From positions 19,935 through 83,934 of the forward strand of contig SLQW01000032.1 in the NCBI GenBank assembly GCA_007131295.1: a DNA stretch of 64,000 nt, in the 5' to 3' direction. Positions 35,241 to 44,272 of this stretch are shown here, piece by piece. This DNA is from Pseudomonadales bacterium (GTDB lineage: Bacteria > Pseudomonadota > Gammaproteobacteria > Pseudomonadales > Azotimanducaceae). How positions within the stretch are numbered: position 1 is the stretch's first letter; the number at the start of each line of letters is the position of its first letter. The position numbers were made by a program, and so were the translations under genes. Under the pieces are notes generated by a model, which did no database searches, had not been told where the DNA came from, and saw only the letters and a program-made list of their open reading frames with translations.

Positions 35241-36587
35241 TCAACCCTGCGCGGTGATCAGTTCGCCGAGACGTTCGGTCATAGCGGCCAGGCGCGCCGG
35301 GTCTGCGCGAGTTTCGACGTTGAGGCGGATCACCGGTTCCGTGTTGGAGCCACGCAGGTTGAAGCGCCAATCGGCGAACTCGACGCTAACGCCGTCGGTC
35401 CGATCAACCTGCGGCGATTCGGCAGCGAAGGCTTCGAGGACACGGTCGATGGTAGCCGCGGTGTCGCTGACCTCGAAATTGATTTCGCCGCTGCAGGGAT
35501 AGGCGGCGATGCGCTCGTCCACCAGACTCGAGAGTGGCCGGCCGCTGACGGAGAGCTGCTCGGCTACCAGCAGCCAGGGAATCATGCCGCTGTCGCAGTA
35601 GGCGAAGTCGCGGAAGTAGTGATGCGCAGACATCTCGCCGCCGTAGAGGGCATCCTCGGAACGCATCCGCTCCTTGATGAAGGCGTGGCCGGACTTGCAC
35701 TGCACCGCCTTGCCACCGGCGGCCTCGACCTGAGCCAGGGTGTTCCAGGTCAGGCGGGGATCGTGAATCACCTTGGCACCAGGCTCTTTCGTGAGCAGGC
35801 GCTCGGCAAGCAGGCCCACCAGATAGTAGCCCTCGATGAAGCGGCCCTGCTCGTCGAAGAAAAAGCAGCGGTCAAAGTCGCCATCCCAGGCGAGACCGAG
35901 ATCAGCATTGTTCTCGAGGACGGCAGCGCTGGTCGCGGCACGGTTCTCCGGCAGCAGCGGATTCGGAATACCATTCGGAAAGGTGCCGTCGGGCTCAGCG
36001 AATACGCGAATCAGCTCCACGGGCAGGTGCGGCTCGAGGGCGTCGAGAACGAGACCCGCACCACCGTTGCCTGGATTGACGATGACTTTCAACGGCTTCA
36101 GCTGCGCCCGGTCGACATAGCCCAGAAGATGCTCGATGTACGCGGGTCGGGCGTCGAGGCGATGTAGCGTGCCGCGATTCGTCGCCGGCTCGAAATCGCC
36201 TGCGGCGAGGCGGGCCTCGATGTCCTTCAGGCCGCTGTCGCCGCTGATGGGGCGGGAGCCCTCACGCACCAGCTTCAAGCCGTTGTAGTCGATAGGGTTG
36301 TGGCTGGCGGTGACCATGATGCCGCCGCCGTGCCTGAAATGGGCGGTGGCGTGGTAGACCTCTTCAGTGCCGCACATGCCGATGTCATAGACATCGCTAC
36401 CGCCGTCGAGCAAGCCCTCGATGAGCGCAGCAGCGAGTTTCGGGCTGCTCAGCCGAATGTCATGACCGACCACAGTGCTTGCGGGCTTGACGAGCTCGAC
36501 GTAAGCACGGCCGATCCGATAAGCGATGTCTTCATTGAGCTGATCCGGGACCCGGCCGCGGATGTCGTAGGCCTTGAATGGACTCAT
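35241..36587 (-). CDS. manB: Phosphomannomutase/phosphoglucomutase
   Basis: The 448-residue enzyme interconverts mannose-6-P and mannose-1-P (and often glucose phosphates), feeding GDP-mannose or UDP-glucose synthesis. It has the [25 protein letters not shown] opening, the phosphoserine in TASHNP (Ser95), the [19 protein letters not shown] metal loop, [10 protein letters not shown] sugar-binding loop and the [17 protein letters not shown] phosphate-binding loop. It is downstream of the EPS regulator and upstream of the UDP-HexNAc dehydrogenase, all on the minus strand. Confidence 0.95.
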   Translation of the reverse strand: MSPFKAYDIRGRVPDQLNEDIAYRIGRAYVELVKPASTVVGHDIRLSSPKLAAALIEGLLDGGSDVYDIGMCGTEEVYHATAHFRHGGGIMVTASHNPIDYNGLKLVREGSRPISGDSGLKDIEARLAAGDFEPATNRGTLHRLDARPAYIEHLLGYVDRAQLKPLKVIVNPGNGGAGLVLDALEPHLPVELIRVFAEPDGTFPNGIPNPLLPENRAATSAAVLENNADLGLAWDGDFDRCFFFDEQGRFIEGYYLVGLLAERLLTKEPGAKVIHDPRLTWNTLAQVEAAGGKAVQCKSGHAFIKERMRSEDALYGGEMSAHHYFRDFAYCDSGMIPWLLVAEQLSVSGRPLSSLVDERIAAYPCSGEINFEVSDTAATIDRVLEAFAAESPQVDRTDGVSVEFADWRFNLRGSNTEPVIRLNVETRADPARLAAMTERLGELITAQG

Positions 36588-36708
36588 GGAGCGTTCTACC
36601 TGATCAGTGATGGATAATGGCTGTCGAAGGCATCAGTAAAGCAGCCCTCAGGACCGAGGCCGCAGGCCCCGGCTCGTTCTTCCTCGGCCAACGTACAGAC
36701 CTCACGCG

Positions 36709-37056
36709 TCAGTCATCAATCGCGGCCAGCTTGCTGACCTCCCGCTTCAATTCCTCGATCTCGGCCTTCAGGGCGGCGTATTCACGTTGCTTGCGGGCCA
36801 GAAACCGCAGGGTAACGCGTGCCTTCTCCTCGAGCCCACGCGACGTGAGGCGATAGACATAGGCCTGCTTGTTACGGCTGTTGCGAAAGCTGCGCGCCTT
36901 GACCAGACCACGCTCGACCAGTGCACGCAGGCAATAGTTGGTCTTGCCGAGGCTGATGCCGAGCTCGGCAGCGAGATCGCGCTGGGACGCCTGCGGATTG
37001 CGTTCCAGCAGGCGCAGAAGTCGCAGCTGCGCTTCGTCGGTGATGGGTGGCGACAT
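36709..37056 (-). CDS. MarR-like transcriptional regulator of EPS type
   Basis: The 115-residue protein starts MSPPITDEAQLRLLRLLERNPQASQRDLAAELGISLGKTNYCLRALVERGLVKARSF, a winged-helix domain, followed by RNSRNKQAYVYRLTSRGLEEKARVTLRFLARKQREYAALKAEIEEL, a dimerising coiled coil. This pattern is that of the EPS-associated MarR-family regulators found in exopolysaccharide loci. ATG at 37056 is chosen because the upstream extension is not conserved in character. It is 121 bases upstream of manB and probably controls the local sugar genes. Confidence 0.88.
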   Translation of the reverse strand: MSPPITDEAQLRLLRLLERNPQASQRDLAAELGISLGKTNYCLRALVERGLVKARSFRNSRNKQAYVYRLTSRGLEEKARVTLRFLARKQREYAALKAEIEELKREVSKLAAIDD

Positions 37057-37656
37057 GGCTCGAGGTTCAGGGGTCCAAATTCCGACAATGGCCCGGACCG
37101 ACGTCCGGCACGCTACAGCACTACCGCGATTACTTGAGACGGTATCCGCCCGCAGAAAAGCCAAGCAGGGCTGTGGCCCAAAGGCGCCGACATCGATCGC
37201 GATTCTCGTTCAATTGCTGAACGGTAGGCTACGTCCCGCTTCGAGGGCTGGCAACCACTTCAGCACTCCGGGTGCATGTCAGCGGCGGGCGTTTCAGGAC
37301 ACCCAGAAATCGCCGCCCAGTTAAGGACACCCAAGTTTTGGTCTCCCGCGTTCGAGTCGGGGGATGAATCGTGGACACCCAGACATTCAAAGCTCCGTCC
37401 GACCGTATCCTGCAAAGGTAGAGCCAGCGCTGCTGGATGTCCTATTGAGTCGTCGAGTGATACCGATGACTCCTGGATGTCCGTTGTCGCGCCCCCCCCC
37501 TGGGTGGCTCCACGATATCTGGGTGTCCGGTTTCGGCTCTCCGGTTTCGGCTCGCTGCTTCCCGTCGCGAATTTTGGGTGTCCGGTCTCGTGAGCCGTGC
37601 CACGGGGGAGGTGAGCCGGTAGGATGCTCAGCGGCTGGAAAGGGACGACGGGGCTC
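37057..37656. other. 600-base gap between the EPS regulator and cysD
   Basis: It lies between divergent genes and holds repeat cluster A (37297-37583), including a run of nine C at 37492-37500. No gene is supported; reading frames here run through the repeats. I see no clear sigma-70 promoter. Confidence 0.55.
37297..37583. repeat. GGACACCCAGA repeat cluster A (seven copies)
   Basis: Direct copies start at 37297, 37325 and 37373. Inverted copies (TGGATGTCC or TGGGTGTCC) follow at 37434, 37474, 37520 and 37575. The spacing is irregular (28-60 bases). All direct copies precede all inverted ones, so the whole cluster can fold back on itself. It is the 5' flank of cysD. Confidence 0.88.
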
Positions 37657-38568
37657 ATGATCGATACGCGACAACTCACCCACCTCGAGCGGCTCGAGGA
37701 CGAGAGCATCCACATCATTCGCGAGGTCGTGGCGGAGACCGAGCACCCAGTGATGCTCTACTCGATCGGCAAAGACAGCTCGGTGATGCTGCACCTGGCC
37801 ATGAAGGCCTTCTACCCGGCGAAACCGCCCTTTCCCCTGCTCCACATCGACACGCGCTGGAAGTTCCAGGAGATGTACGCATTCCGGGACCGCATCGCCC
37901 AGGAGATGGGCATGGATCTTCTGGTCTACGTCAATCCGGAGGGCGAACGCCGCGGCATCGATCCCTTCACCCACGGCTCGGCGATCCACACGGACGTCAT
38001 GAAGACCGAAGCACTCAAGCAGGCCCTGAACCAGTACGGCTTCGATGCGGCCTTCGGCGGCGCCCGCCGCGACGAGGAGAAGTCGCGAGCCAAGGAGCGC
38101 ATCTTCTCCTTCCGGACCAACCAGCACCGCTGGGACCCGAAAAACCAGCGCCCCGAGCTGTGGCGGCTCTACAACGCCCACAAGCACAAGGGTGAGTCGA
38201 TCCGCGTCTTCCCGCTTTCGAACTGGACCGAACTCGACGTCTGGCAGTACATCTATCTGAAGAACATCCCCATCGTCCCGCTCTACTTCGCCGCCGAACG
38301 GCCCGTGGTGCAGCGTGACGACGCCCTGATCATGGTCGACGACGAGCGCATGCCGCTGGCACCCGGAGAGCGCCCGGCCATGCGTAAGGTGCGCTTCCGC
38401 ACCCTCGGCTGCTACCCGCTGACCGGCGCGATCGACTCCGAGGCCGAGACCCTGACAGCGATCATTCAGGAGATGCTTCTGACCCGCACCTCGGAACGCC
38501 AGGGTCGGGTAATCGACCACGATGCCGCGGCTTCGATGGAGAAGAAAAAGCAGGAAGGCTACTTCTGA
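37657..38568 (+). CDS. cysD: Sulfate adenylyltransferase subunit 2
   Basis: The 303-residue PAPS-reductase-fold enzyme forms adenosine 5'-phosphosulfate with CysN. It has [18 protein letters not shown], the PP-loop [47 protein letters not shown] and the C-terminal [17 protein letters not shown] at 37657 fits the family start; the frame extends upstream only into the repeat region. The gene is followed by cysNC with a one-base overlap (TGATG). Confidence 0.96.
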   Translation: MIDTRQLTHLERLEDESIHIIREVVAETEHPVMLYSIGKDSSVMLHLAMKAFYPAKPPFPLLHIDTRWKFQEMYAFRDRIAQEMGMDLLVYVNPEGERRGIDPFTHGSAIHTDVMKTEALKQALNQYGFDAAFGGARRDEEKSRAKERIFSFRTNQHRWDPKNQRPELWRLYNAHKHKGESIRVFPLSNWTELDVWQYIYLKNIPIVPLYFAAERPVVQRDDALIMVDDERMPLAPGERPAMRKVRFRTLGCYPLTGAIDSEAETLTAIIQEMLLTRTSERQGRVIDHDAAASMEKKKQEGYF

Positions 38569-40475
38569 TGTCCCACGCCCACGACGATCTCATCGCGCAG
38601 GACATCGAGCAGTACCTCGCCCGCCACGAGCGCAAGGAGCTGCTTCGCTTCATCACCTGCGGCAGCGTCGACGACGGCAAGAGCACGCTTATCGGGCGGC
38701 TCTTATTCGACTCCAAGATGCTGTTCGAGGACCAGCTCGCCGCCATCGAGCGCGACTCGAAGAAGTGGGGCACCCAGGCCGACGGCATCGACCTCGCGCT
38801 GCTGGTGGACGGTCTCGCCGCGGAACGCGAACAGGGCATCACCATCGACGTCGCCTACCGGTTCTTTGCCACCGACCGGCGCAAGTTCATCGTCGCCGAC
38901 ACGCCCGGCCACGAGCAGTACACCCGCAACATGGTCACCGGCGCATCCACCGCGGATGCGGCGATCCTGCTGATCGACGCCCGTCGCGGCGTGCTTACCC
39001 AAACCCGGCGCCATGGCTTCCTGGCCCACCTTCTTGGCATCCGCCACATCGTGCTCGCGATCAACAAGATGGATCTGGTCGGTTTCAGCGAGGAGACCTA
39101 TAGGGAGATCGTCGCCGAGTTCAAGGCCTTTGCCGAGATGATCGGCATACAGGCGTTCACCGCCATTCCGGTCTCGGCACTGAAAGGCGACAACGTCATC
39201 GAGCCGAGCGGGAACATGGACTGGTACACCGGCCCTACGCTGCTCGAGCTGCTCGAGCTGGTGGAAGTCGACACGACGCGACTGCTGCGCGCGCCGTTCC
39301 GCCTGCCGGTGCAGTGGGTGAACCGGCCCAACGCCGAGTTTCGCGGCTTCTGCGGCAGCATCGTCAGCGGCGCTATCGCAACCGGCGAGCGGATCAGAGT
39401 GCTGCCTTCAGGCAGGGAGAGCCGGGTCGAACGGATCGTAACCGCCGAAGGCGACCTACCGCAGGCGCAAGCCGGCCAATCGGTGACGCTGACGCTCAGC
39501 GACGAGGTGGACATTTCCCGTGGCGCCGTGATCGCTGCCGCCGATGCGCCGCCGGAGACCGCAGATCAATTCGAGGCACGCATCGTCTGGATGCAAGACG
39601 ACCCCCTGTTTCCGGGCCGCAACTACCTTTTCAAGGCCGGAACCAGCACCGTGGTCGGCACGGTCACAGCGATCAAGTATCAGGTGAACGTGAACACGCT
39701 CGAGCATCTCGCGGCCGAGAAGCTCGAGCTCAACGGCATCGGCGTGTGCAACATCAGTCTCGACCGGGCGATCGCCTTCGATCCCTATGACGCCAACCGG
39801 GAGATGGGCAGTTTCATTCTCATTGACCGTCTGACGCATCAGACCTGTGGCGCCGGCATGCTGAATTTTGCGCTGCGTCGGTCCCACAACATCCATCAGC
39901 AGCACGTGGACGTGGACAAGGCATCGCGCGCTGTCCTCAAGGGCCACCGCGCCGGCCTGGTGTGGTTCACTGGGCTTTCCGGTTCCGGCAAATCGACGGT
40001 GGCGAATCTGGTCGAAAAGCGTCTCCACGGCCTCGGCGTGCACACCTATCTGCTCGACGGTGACAACGTCCGCCACGGGCTCAACCGGGATCTCGGTTTC
40101 ACCGAAGCGGACCGGGTCGAGAACATCCGCCGGGTCGCTGAAGTGGGTAAGTTGATGGTGGACGCCGGCCTGATCGTGCTGACCGCGTTCATCTCCCCGT
40201 TCCGCTCCGAGCGAAGGCTCGCCCGCGAGCTGCTTGCGGAGGGTGAGTTCATCGAAGTGTTCATGAACACGCCCCTCGACGTTGCCGAGCAACGCGACCC
40301 CAAGGGGCTCTACAAGAAAGCCCGCCGCGGTGAGCTGAAAAACTTCACCGGCATCGACTCACCGTACGAGCCCCCGGAGCATGCGGAGATCACGCTGGAC
40401 ACCTCGCGCATGCCTCCCGAAGAGGCCGCCGACCGAGTGCTCGCTACGCTGCGCCAGCTCGGCTTTATCCGCTGA
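38568..40475 (+). CDS. cysNC: Sulfate adenylyltransferase subunit 1 / APS kinase fusion
   Basis: The 635-residue protein joins CysN (GTPase that drives APS synthesis) to CysC (APS kinase that makes PAPS). CysN shows G1 [15 protein letters not shown], the TIDVAYRFF switch, [17 protein letters not shown] and NKMDLV. The CysC part starts near 455 and has GLSGSGKST at 469-477, [17 protein letters not shown] and [37 protein letters not shown]. With cysD it produces PAPS. No cysH or sulfite reductase lies nearby, so use of PAPS for polysaccharide sulfation is plausible but unproven. Confidence 0.96.
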   Translation: MSHAHDDLIAQDIEQYLARHERKELLRFITCGSVDDGKSTLIGRLLFDSKMLFEDQLAAIERDSKKWGTQADGIDLALLVDGLAAEREQGITIDVAYRFFATDRRKFIVADTPGHEQYTRNMVTGASTADAAILLIDARRGVLTQTRRHGFLAHLLGIRHIVLAINKMDLVGFSEETYREIVAEFKAFAEMIGIQAFTAIPVSALKGDNVIEPSGNMDWYTGPTLLELLELVEVDTTRLLRAPFRLPVQWVNRPNAEFRGFCGSIVSGAIATGERIRVLPSGRESRVERIVTAEGDLPQAQAGQSVTLTLSDEVDISRGAVIAAADAPPETADQFEARIVWMQDDPLFPGRNYLFKAGTSTVVGTVTAIKYQVNVNTLEHLAAEKLELNGIGVCNISLDRAIAFDPYDANREMGSFILIDRLTHQTCGAGMLNFALRRSHNIHQQHVDVDKASRAVLKGHRAGLVWFTGLSGSGKSTVANLVEKRLHGLGVHTYLLDGDNVRHGLNRDLGFTEADRVENIRRVAEVGKLMVDAGLIVLTAFISPFRSERRLARELLAEGEFIEVFMNTPLDVAEQRDPKGLYKKARRGELKNFTGIDSPYEPPEHAEITLDTSRMPPEEAADRVLATLRQLGFIR

Positions 40476-40522
40476 CCGGCGCCGTACCCGAGGGCTTGGA
40501 GGCCATCTCGTTTGGAGGCTCT

Positions 40523-41038
40523 CTAGCCCGACTTCAGTACGCGTTCGATTTCAGTCAGAGTCGCGCGAGCCATACGCAAGAGGGCAGGGACACGCTGATG
40601 CGCCGTATCAAGGGCGTCTGCGAGGTCGAGGATGTCCTCGTTGTACTCATGAACCATCTGCTCGTGCAGCTTCAGGTGCCGAAGCCAAGCCTCCGCCGAA
40701 TCGATCCAGCCAAGACGCTCGGCACGCTTAAGATCAGCCGCCGCTGATCCAGCAGCGACGCCACGATGCGCAAGCAGCGCGGGGATCAGGCGCTGGCTAA
40801 GGGTGTCCTGAAGACGCACGTAGCGGCTTACGAAAGCGTCGAGCCGTTCCGACAGGTCGACATCGGCGATCCAGTCCGCAACCGTGCTTGGAATGACGAT
40901 CTCAACATCGGCAAGCAGCCGTTTCGCCGACTGCTCGAGCAGGTCGATCTCTGTGGCGACGACGCGTGCGAGAAAGCGCAGCCCGGCCTCACCGTCTTCA
41001 TCCTCGCTCAACGGACCGACCCCGCTGTGCCAGCGCAA
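40523..41038 (-). CDS. Helical protein resembling HEPN (MNT/HEPN substrate-binding) partners
   Basis: The 171-residue all-helical protein contains RLDAFVSRYVRLQDTLSQRLIPALL and AERLGWIDSAEAWLRHLKLHEQMVHEYNED. The last segment resembles the H-E-Y end of HEPN proteins that pair with minimal nucleotidyltransferases (HepT-MntA type), but the usual Arg-Asn before the His is replaced by Lys-Leu-His-Glu. No nucleotidyltransferase gene lies on either side. A TTG at about 41005 could be the start instead. It follows the epimerase gene on the same strand after 240 bases. Function is uncertain. Confidence 0.55.
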   Translation of the reverse strand: MRWHSGVGPLSEDEDGEAGLRFLARVVATEIDLLEQSAKRLLADVEIVIPSTVADWIADVDLSERLDAFVSRYVRLQDTLSQRLIPALLAHRGVAAGSAAADLKRAERLGWIDSAEAWLRHLKLHEQMVHEYNEDILDLADALDTAHQRVPALLRMARATLTEIERVLKSG

Positions 41039-41279
41039 CGACGCTCGTAAACGTCACGCTCACTGCAAAACAGCATATCGGCAGACAGGGTCATAGTCGC
41101 ATCCGTTGCGGGCCCCTTGCGCCTTTTGATCGTATCAGTTCGAGCGCATCCGTCCGATAAAGCTCCCGACCTCCAGCTTTAGGCAGCCAACGAGGCCGAG
41201 GCTGCGCCCGCAGCACAGGGGTCTGGTGCATCTCGGTCGGACGGCTGCGCCCGTCCGGGAGGGCAGACCCAGAATACGC

Positions 41280-42287
41280 TCAGACGTCGTAATAGCGACG
41301 ATACCAAGCCACGAAGCGCTCGACGCCCTCTTCCACCTCAACCTCCGGTTTGTAGCCAACCGCCTCGAACAGCTCCGAGACATCGGCTTCGGTATCCGGT
41401 ACGTCGCCGGGCTGTAGCGGCAGCATCGCCATCTCGGCCTTGCGGTTGAGACAGCGCTCGAGCACTTGAATATATCGCAACAGCGTCACCCGCGCCTCAC
41501 TACCGATGTTGTAAAGGCGATACGGAGCAAGACTGCTCGCCGGGTCCGGATCGTCGCCATCCCAGCCCGGATCCGGCGCTGCAACGCGGTCGAGCGTGCG
41601 AACCACACCTTCGACGATGTCGTCGATGTAAGTGAAGCTGCGGCTGTGGTTGCCGTGGTTGAATACCTTGATCGGTTCCCCCGCCAGGATCGCGCGCGTG
41701 AACAGAAACAGCGCCATGTCTGGCCTGCCCCACGGTCCGTAGACTGTGAAGAAACGCAGCCCCGTACTCGGGATGCCATACAGGTGAGCATAGCTGTGGG
41801 CCATCATTTCATTGGCCTTCTTCGTCGCAGCGTAGAGGGTCAATGGATGCTCGGTGGACTGGTGTTCCGAAAACGGCATACGGGTGTTGGCACCGTAAAC
41901 CGAACTGGTGGAGGCAAATACGAGATGCTCTACCTCATGCTGCCGGCAGCCCTCGATCACATGCAGGAATCCGGTGAGGTTACTGCTCACGTAAACATGT
42001 GGATTCTCGGCGGCGTAGCGCACGCCAGCCTGAGCAGCGAGATGGACCACACGCTGCGGCCGGTGCGTCGCGAACAGCGTTTCCATCGCCTCACGGTCTG
42101 CCAGGTCAGCCGCAACATGGGCGTAGCCCGAAGCACATTCGAGCCGAGCAAGACGGGCGCGCTTCAGAGAGACATCGTAGTAGTCGTTCAGGTTATCGAG
42201 GCCGATAACCTCGTCGCCACGGTCGAGCAGATACTGCGCTACGTGACTGCCGATGAAGCCGGCGGTACCGGTGACCAGGACCTTCAT
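41280..42287 (-). CDS. UDP-glucuronate 4-epimerase
   Basis: The 335-residue extended short-chain dehydrogenase starts [24 protein letters not shown] with the GxxGxxG site at 7-13. It has [19 protein letters not shown], which is typical of UDP-glucuronate epimerases, [11 protein letters not shown], the catalytic Tyr152 and Lys156 (YAATKK), and [14 protein letters not shown]. It converts UDP-glucuronate to UDP-galacturonate; the substrate would come from Ugd encoded at 45389. ATG at 42287 fits the family exactly. Confidence 0.92.
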   Translation of the reverse strand: MKVLVTGTAGFIGSHVAQYLLDRGDEVIGLDNLNDYYDVSLKRARLARLECASGYAHVAADLADREAMETLFATHRPQRVVHLAAQAGVRYAAENPHVYVSSNLTGFLHVIEGCRQHEVEHLVFASTSSVYGANTRMPFSEHQSTEHPLTLYAATKKANEMMAHSYAHLYGIPSTGLRFFTVYGPWGRPDMALFLFTRAILAGEPIKVFNHGNHSRSFTYIDDIVEGVVRTLDRVAAPDPGWDGDDPDPASSLAPYRLYNIGSEARVTLLRYIQVLERCLNRKAEMAMLPLQPGDVPDTEADVSELFEAVGYKPEVEVEEGVERFVAWYRRYYDV

Positions 42288-42360
42288 CGCAGCTCCATTT
42301 CTTCTCTAACGAACGCGCCGGCAAATGGCGCCACGCGATGACCAGAGTCGCGGGCCAGTG

Positions 42361-42528
42361 CTCGTTTGGTCGGGGCGGCCGGATTCGAACGGTTCCGCCC
42401 GCGGCGACGACCACCGGGGTCGCAAGACCCCTGGGTCAGTCCTCGTTTGGTCGGGGCGGCCGGATTCGAACGGTTCCGCCCACGGCGACGACCACCGGGG
42501 TCGCAAGACCCCTGGGTCAGTCCTCGTT
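42361..42528 (-). repeat. 81-bp tandem repeats carrying the tRNA-Pro 3' end
   Basis: Starting points at 42361, 42442 and 42523 give a period of exactly 81 bases; copies 1 and 2 differ at one base, and the third runs into the real tRNA-Pro gene. On the tRNA strand each unit holds GGTGGTCGTCG, a 14-base insertion, then TTCGAATCCGGCCGCCCCG with ACCA (the tRNA 3' third), followed by a hairpin GGGGTC-TTGC-GACCCC. The insertion breaks the T-stem, so they are not tRNAs. The frame stays open on both strands because 81 is a multiple of three. Confidence 0.93.
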
Positions 42529-42605
42529 TGGTCGGGGCGGCCGGATTCGAACCGACGACCACCACACCCCCAGTGTGGTGCGCTACCAGGCTGCGCTACG
42601 CCCCG
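42529..42605 (-). tRNA. tRNA-Pro (GGG)
   Basis: On the minus strand the acceptor CGGGGCG pairs with CGCCCCG, the anticodon arm CACACTGGGGGTGTG carries anticodon GGG, the T-arm is GTCGG-TTCGAAT-CCGGC, and CCA is encoded. Two further copies of its 3' end follow downstream in 81-bp repeats. Confidence 0.96.
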
Positions 42606-42616
42606 TGAGGGCGCGG

Positions 42617-42622
42617 ATTGTA
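42617..42622 (-). promoter_or_regulatory. Probable -10 box of the tRNA-Pro promoter
   Basis: On the minus strand TACAAT (5/6) lies 11 bases before the tRNA gene, followed by a GC-rich discriminator. The -35 region (TTCCCG at 17 bases) is weak. Confidence 0.5.
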
Positions 42623-42802
42623 CCGGATGTCATGAGACGCGGGAACCAAAGCAACGCGCAGACGGTGACGCGCATCAGGACATGCACCGTGCGTCGCCCA
42701 AAAGCCACCGCCCGCGTCATGCGGGTCCTGATGGACAGGCACTTCACGCGCTACACTGCGCTCGACTCCTATGAGTCTCTGTCAGTACGGGAAAGCACGC
42801 GC

Positions 42803-43312
42803 ATGGACCGTTGGTACGCCGTCTTCACCAAGCCTCGCCAAGAGCACGTTGCCGAAGAACACCTGGAGCGGCAGGCCTTCACGGTCTGGTTGCCCAGGCT
42901 GGAGCACAGCGTTCGGCACCGAGGCCGCTGGGTAGACCGGATTGAGCCGTTGTTTCCGCGCTACCTTTTCTTGCAGGCAGACGCAGCCGATCAGGATCTA
43001 TCTACGATTCGCTCTACGCGTGGCGTGACCGGCCTGGTGCGTCAGGGCATCGAGCCAGCAGTCGTTCCAGAGCAGGTCATCAGCTTTCTACGCGAGACCG
43101 CCGACCCCGAGTCTGGACTGCACCACATCGGCAGCCCGGCCCGTTTCAAGCGTGGTGATCGCGTGCGCGTCATCGAAGGACCCTTTGAGGGTCTTGAAGG
43201 CGTCCTGCTCAAGGAGAAGGGGGAAGAGCGTGTCCTTGTCCTACTCGCGATCCTCGGAGGCGAGCGCAACGTCGCACTCTCCACGCAGCAACTGATGCGC
43301 GCCAGAGGCTGA
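42803..43312 (+). CDS. RfaH-like specialised NusG antiterminator
   Basis: The 169-residue protein starts MDRWYAVFTKPRQEHVAEEHLERQAFTVWLPRLEHSVRHRGRWVDRIEPLFPRYLFLQ, the NusG N-terminal domain in its RfaH form, and ends in a KOW-type domain (ARFKRGDRVRVIEGPFEGLEGVLLKEKGEERVLVLLAILGGE). RfaH-like factors let RNA polymerase read through long polysaccharide operons. ATG at 42803 fits the family start; the upstream frame only translates the tRNA repeats. It lies opposite to, and between, tRNA-Pro and the MerR gene, next to polysaccharide genes. Confidence 0.9.
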   Translation: MDRWYAVFTKPRQEHVAEEHLERQAFTVWLPRLEHSVRHRGRWVDRIEPLFPRYLFLQADAADQDLSTIRSTRGVTGLVRQGIEPAVVPEQVISFLRETADPESGLHHIGSPARFKRGDRVRVIEGPFEGLEGVLLKEKGEERVLVLLAILGGERNVALSTQQLMRARG

Positions 43313-43477
43313 TCGGCGCGCCACACCGCCCCGTCGACCTACTCACCACCTGCTCAAAACAGACCAAGGAGGCGCAGCAGCGGCGTTTTGCGTGTCCCAT
43401 ATCAGAAGTACGTGCGTACGATGGGCCATGAGTCGCGCGGGCGCCAACGCAAGAAGGTTGACGTGCGGGAGATAGAG

Positions 43478-43834
43478 TCAACTTTTGAGGACGGAGAGAA
43501 CGTCCTCGAGCTCGACGATCATCTGGCGAATCAATTGCTTGTACTGGGTGACGTCTTCGCGGGCGTCCTCCCCTTCCAGGCGCTGCCGAGCGCCACCGAT
43601 AGTGAAACCCTGATCGTAGAGCAGAGAGCGGATCTGGCGGATGCAGATCACGTCACCGCGCTGATAGTAACGACGGTTGCCGCGGCGCTTGACTGGCTTG
43701 AGCTGAGGGAACTCCTGCTCCCAATAGCGGAGAACGTGGGGCTTCACGTCACAAAGCTGGCTGACTTCACCGATCGTGAAGTAGCGCTTGCCCGGAATCG
43801 GCGGCAACTCCTTGTTGTCACTTGCCTCCAGCAT
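43478..43834 (-). CDS. MerR family regulator of the ihfA neighbourhood
   Basis: The 118-residue protein has a MerR winged helix: [69 protein letters not shown], followed by a short coiled coil ([17 protein letters not shown]). No ligand-binding cysteines follow, as expected for the small MerR proteins encoded beside ihfA in many gammaproteobacteria. It overlaps the ihfA end by 17 bases, so the two are cotranscribed. Target genes are unknown. Confidence 0.92.
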   Translation of the reverse strand: MLEASDNKELPPIPGKRYFTIGEVSQLCDVKPHVLRYWEQEFPQLKPVKRRGNRRYYQRGDVICIRQIRSLLYDQGFTIGGARQRLEGEDAREDVTQYKQLIRQMIVELEDVLSVLKS

Positions 43835-44117
43835 ACGCCTCTACTCGCGCCTTGAGCTTCTGTCCGGGCCGGAAAGTCACCACGCGACGCGCGGAAATGG
43901 GAATTTCCTCTCCGGTTTTCGGATTACGCCCCGGCCGCTCAGCCTTGTCGCGGAGGTCGAAATTGCCGAACCCCGACAGCTTGACCTGTTCGTTGCGCTC
44001 GAGCGCACTACGAACCTCTTCAAAGAAGAGTTCCACAAGTTCCTTTGCCTCGCGCTTATTGAGGCCGAGTTCCTCGAACAAACGGTCAGCCATGGACGCC
44101 TTGGTTAATGTCGCCAT
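43818..44117 (-). CDS. ihfA: Integration host factor alpha subunit
   Basis: The 99-residue DNA-bending protein starts [40 protein letters not shown] and has the beta-arm [49 protein letters not shown] at 44117 matches the family start. With the beta subunit it bends DNA at WATCAANNNNTTR sites. Normally pheT directly precedes it; here about 2.9 kb separate them, so it must use its own promoter or read-through. A near-match IHF site lies about 100 bases upstream. Confidence 0.97.
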   Translation of the reverse strand: MATLTKASMADRLFEELGLNKREAKELVELFFEEVRSALERNEQVKLSGFGNFDLRDKAERPGRNPKTGEEIPISARRVVTFRPGQKLKARVEAYAGGK

Positions 44118-44214
44118 CAGGACCGCCCAGCCCTCGATCCAGGATGTCACTTGCTGTTAAGCGTGCGGCAACAGCCTCGAAAGGTCAACTGGAAACTTCA
44201 ATTTTTTCTCGATG

Positions 44215-44227
44215 AATCAAGACCTTC
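44215..44227 (+). promoter_or_regulatory. Near-consensus IHF site upstream of ihfA
   Basis: AATCAAGACCTTC matches WATCAANNNNTTR at all but the last position and is preceded by an A/T tract (ATTTTTTCTCG). IHF is known to repress its own alpha gene in E. coli, so autoregulation is possible. Confidence 0.35.
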
Positions 44228-44272
44228 AGGCGACTATCCACAGATCGGATGAAGACAGTTGCACAGCGCCAG

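Noticed and set aside
35068..35370. Extra coding frame across the manB-dehydrogenase gap
   Set aside because: The open frame lies mostly over manB in another phase and changes character in the gap. It has no family similarity.
36390..36405. ops-like element (GGCGGTAGCG) on the minus strand within manB
   Set aside because: It matches the core of the RfaH recruitment site but lies well inside the coding sequence, where it encodes conserved Gly-Gly-Ser, and its 3' part differs. Known ops sites are in operon leaders.
37297..37583. CRISPR array in the repeat-rich region before cysD
   Set aside because: The repeated word is only 9-11 bases, occurs in both orientations, has irregular spacing from 28 to 60 bases, and no cas gene is in the window.
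42284..42565. Arg-rich protein of 27-residue repeats on the tRNA-Pro strand
   Set aside because: The frame is open only because the 81-bp unit is a multiple of three, and the plus strand is open through the same repeats as well. No ribosome-binding site supports it. I keep it only as a parallel to Tpr in the findings.
43311..43335. Sixth GTGGGA-type REP in reverse orientation after the RfaH-like gene
   Set aside because: GATCGGCGCGCCACACC resembles the 3' part of the element reversed, but the second arm and the GTGGGA head are missing.
43209..43481. 90-codon minus-strand frame over the end of the RfaH-like gene
   Set aside because: It is antisense to a strong gene for a third of its length and is rich in Arg, Cys and Ser, typical of a shadow frame in GC-rich DNA.
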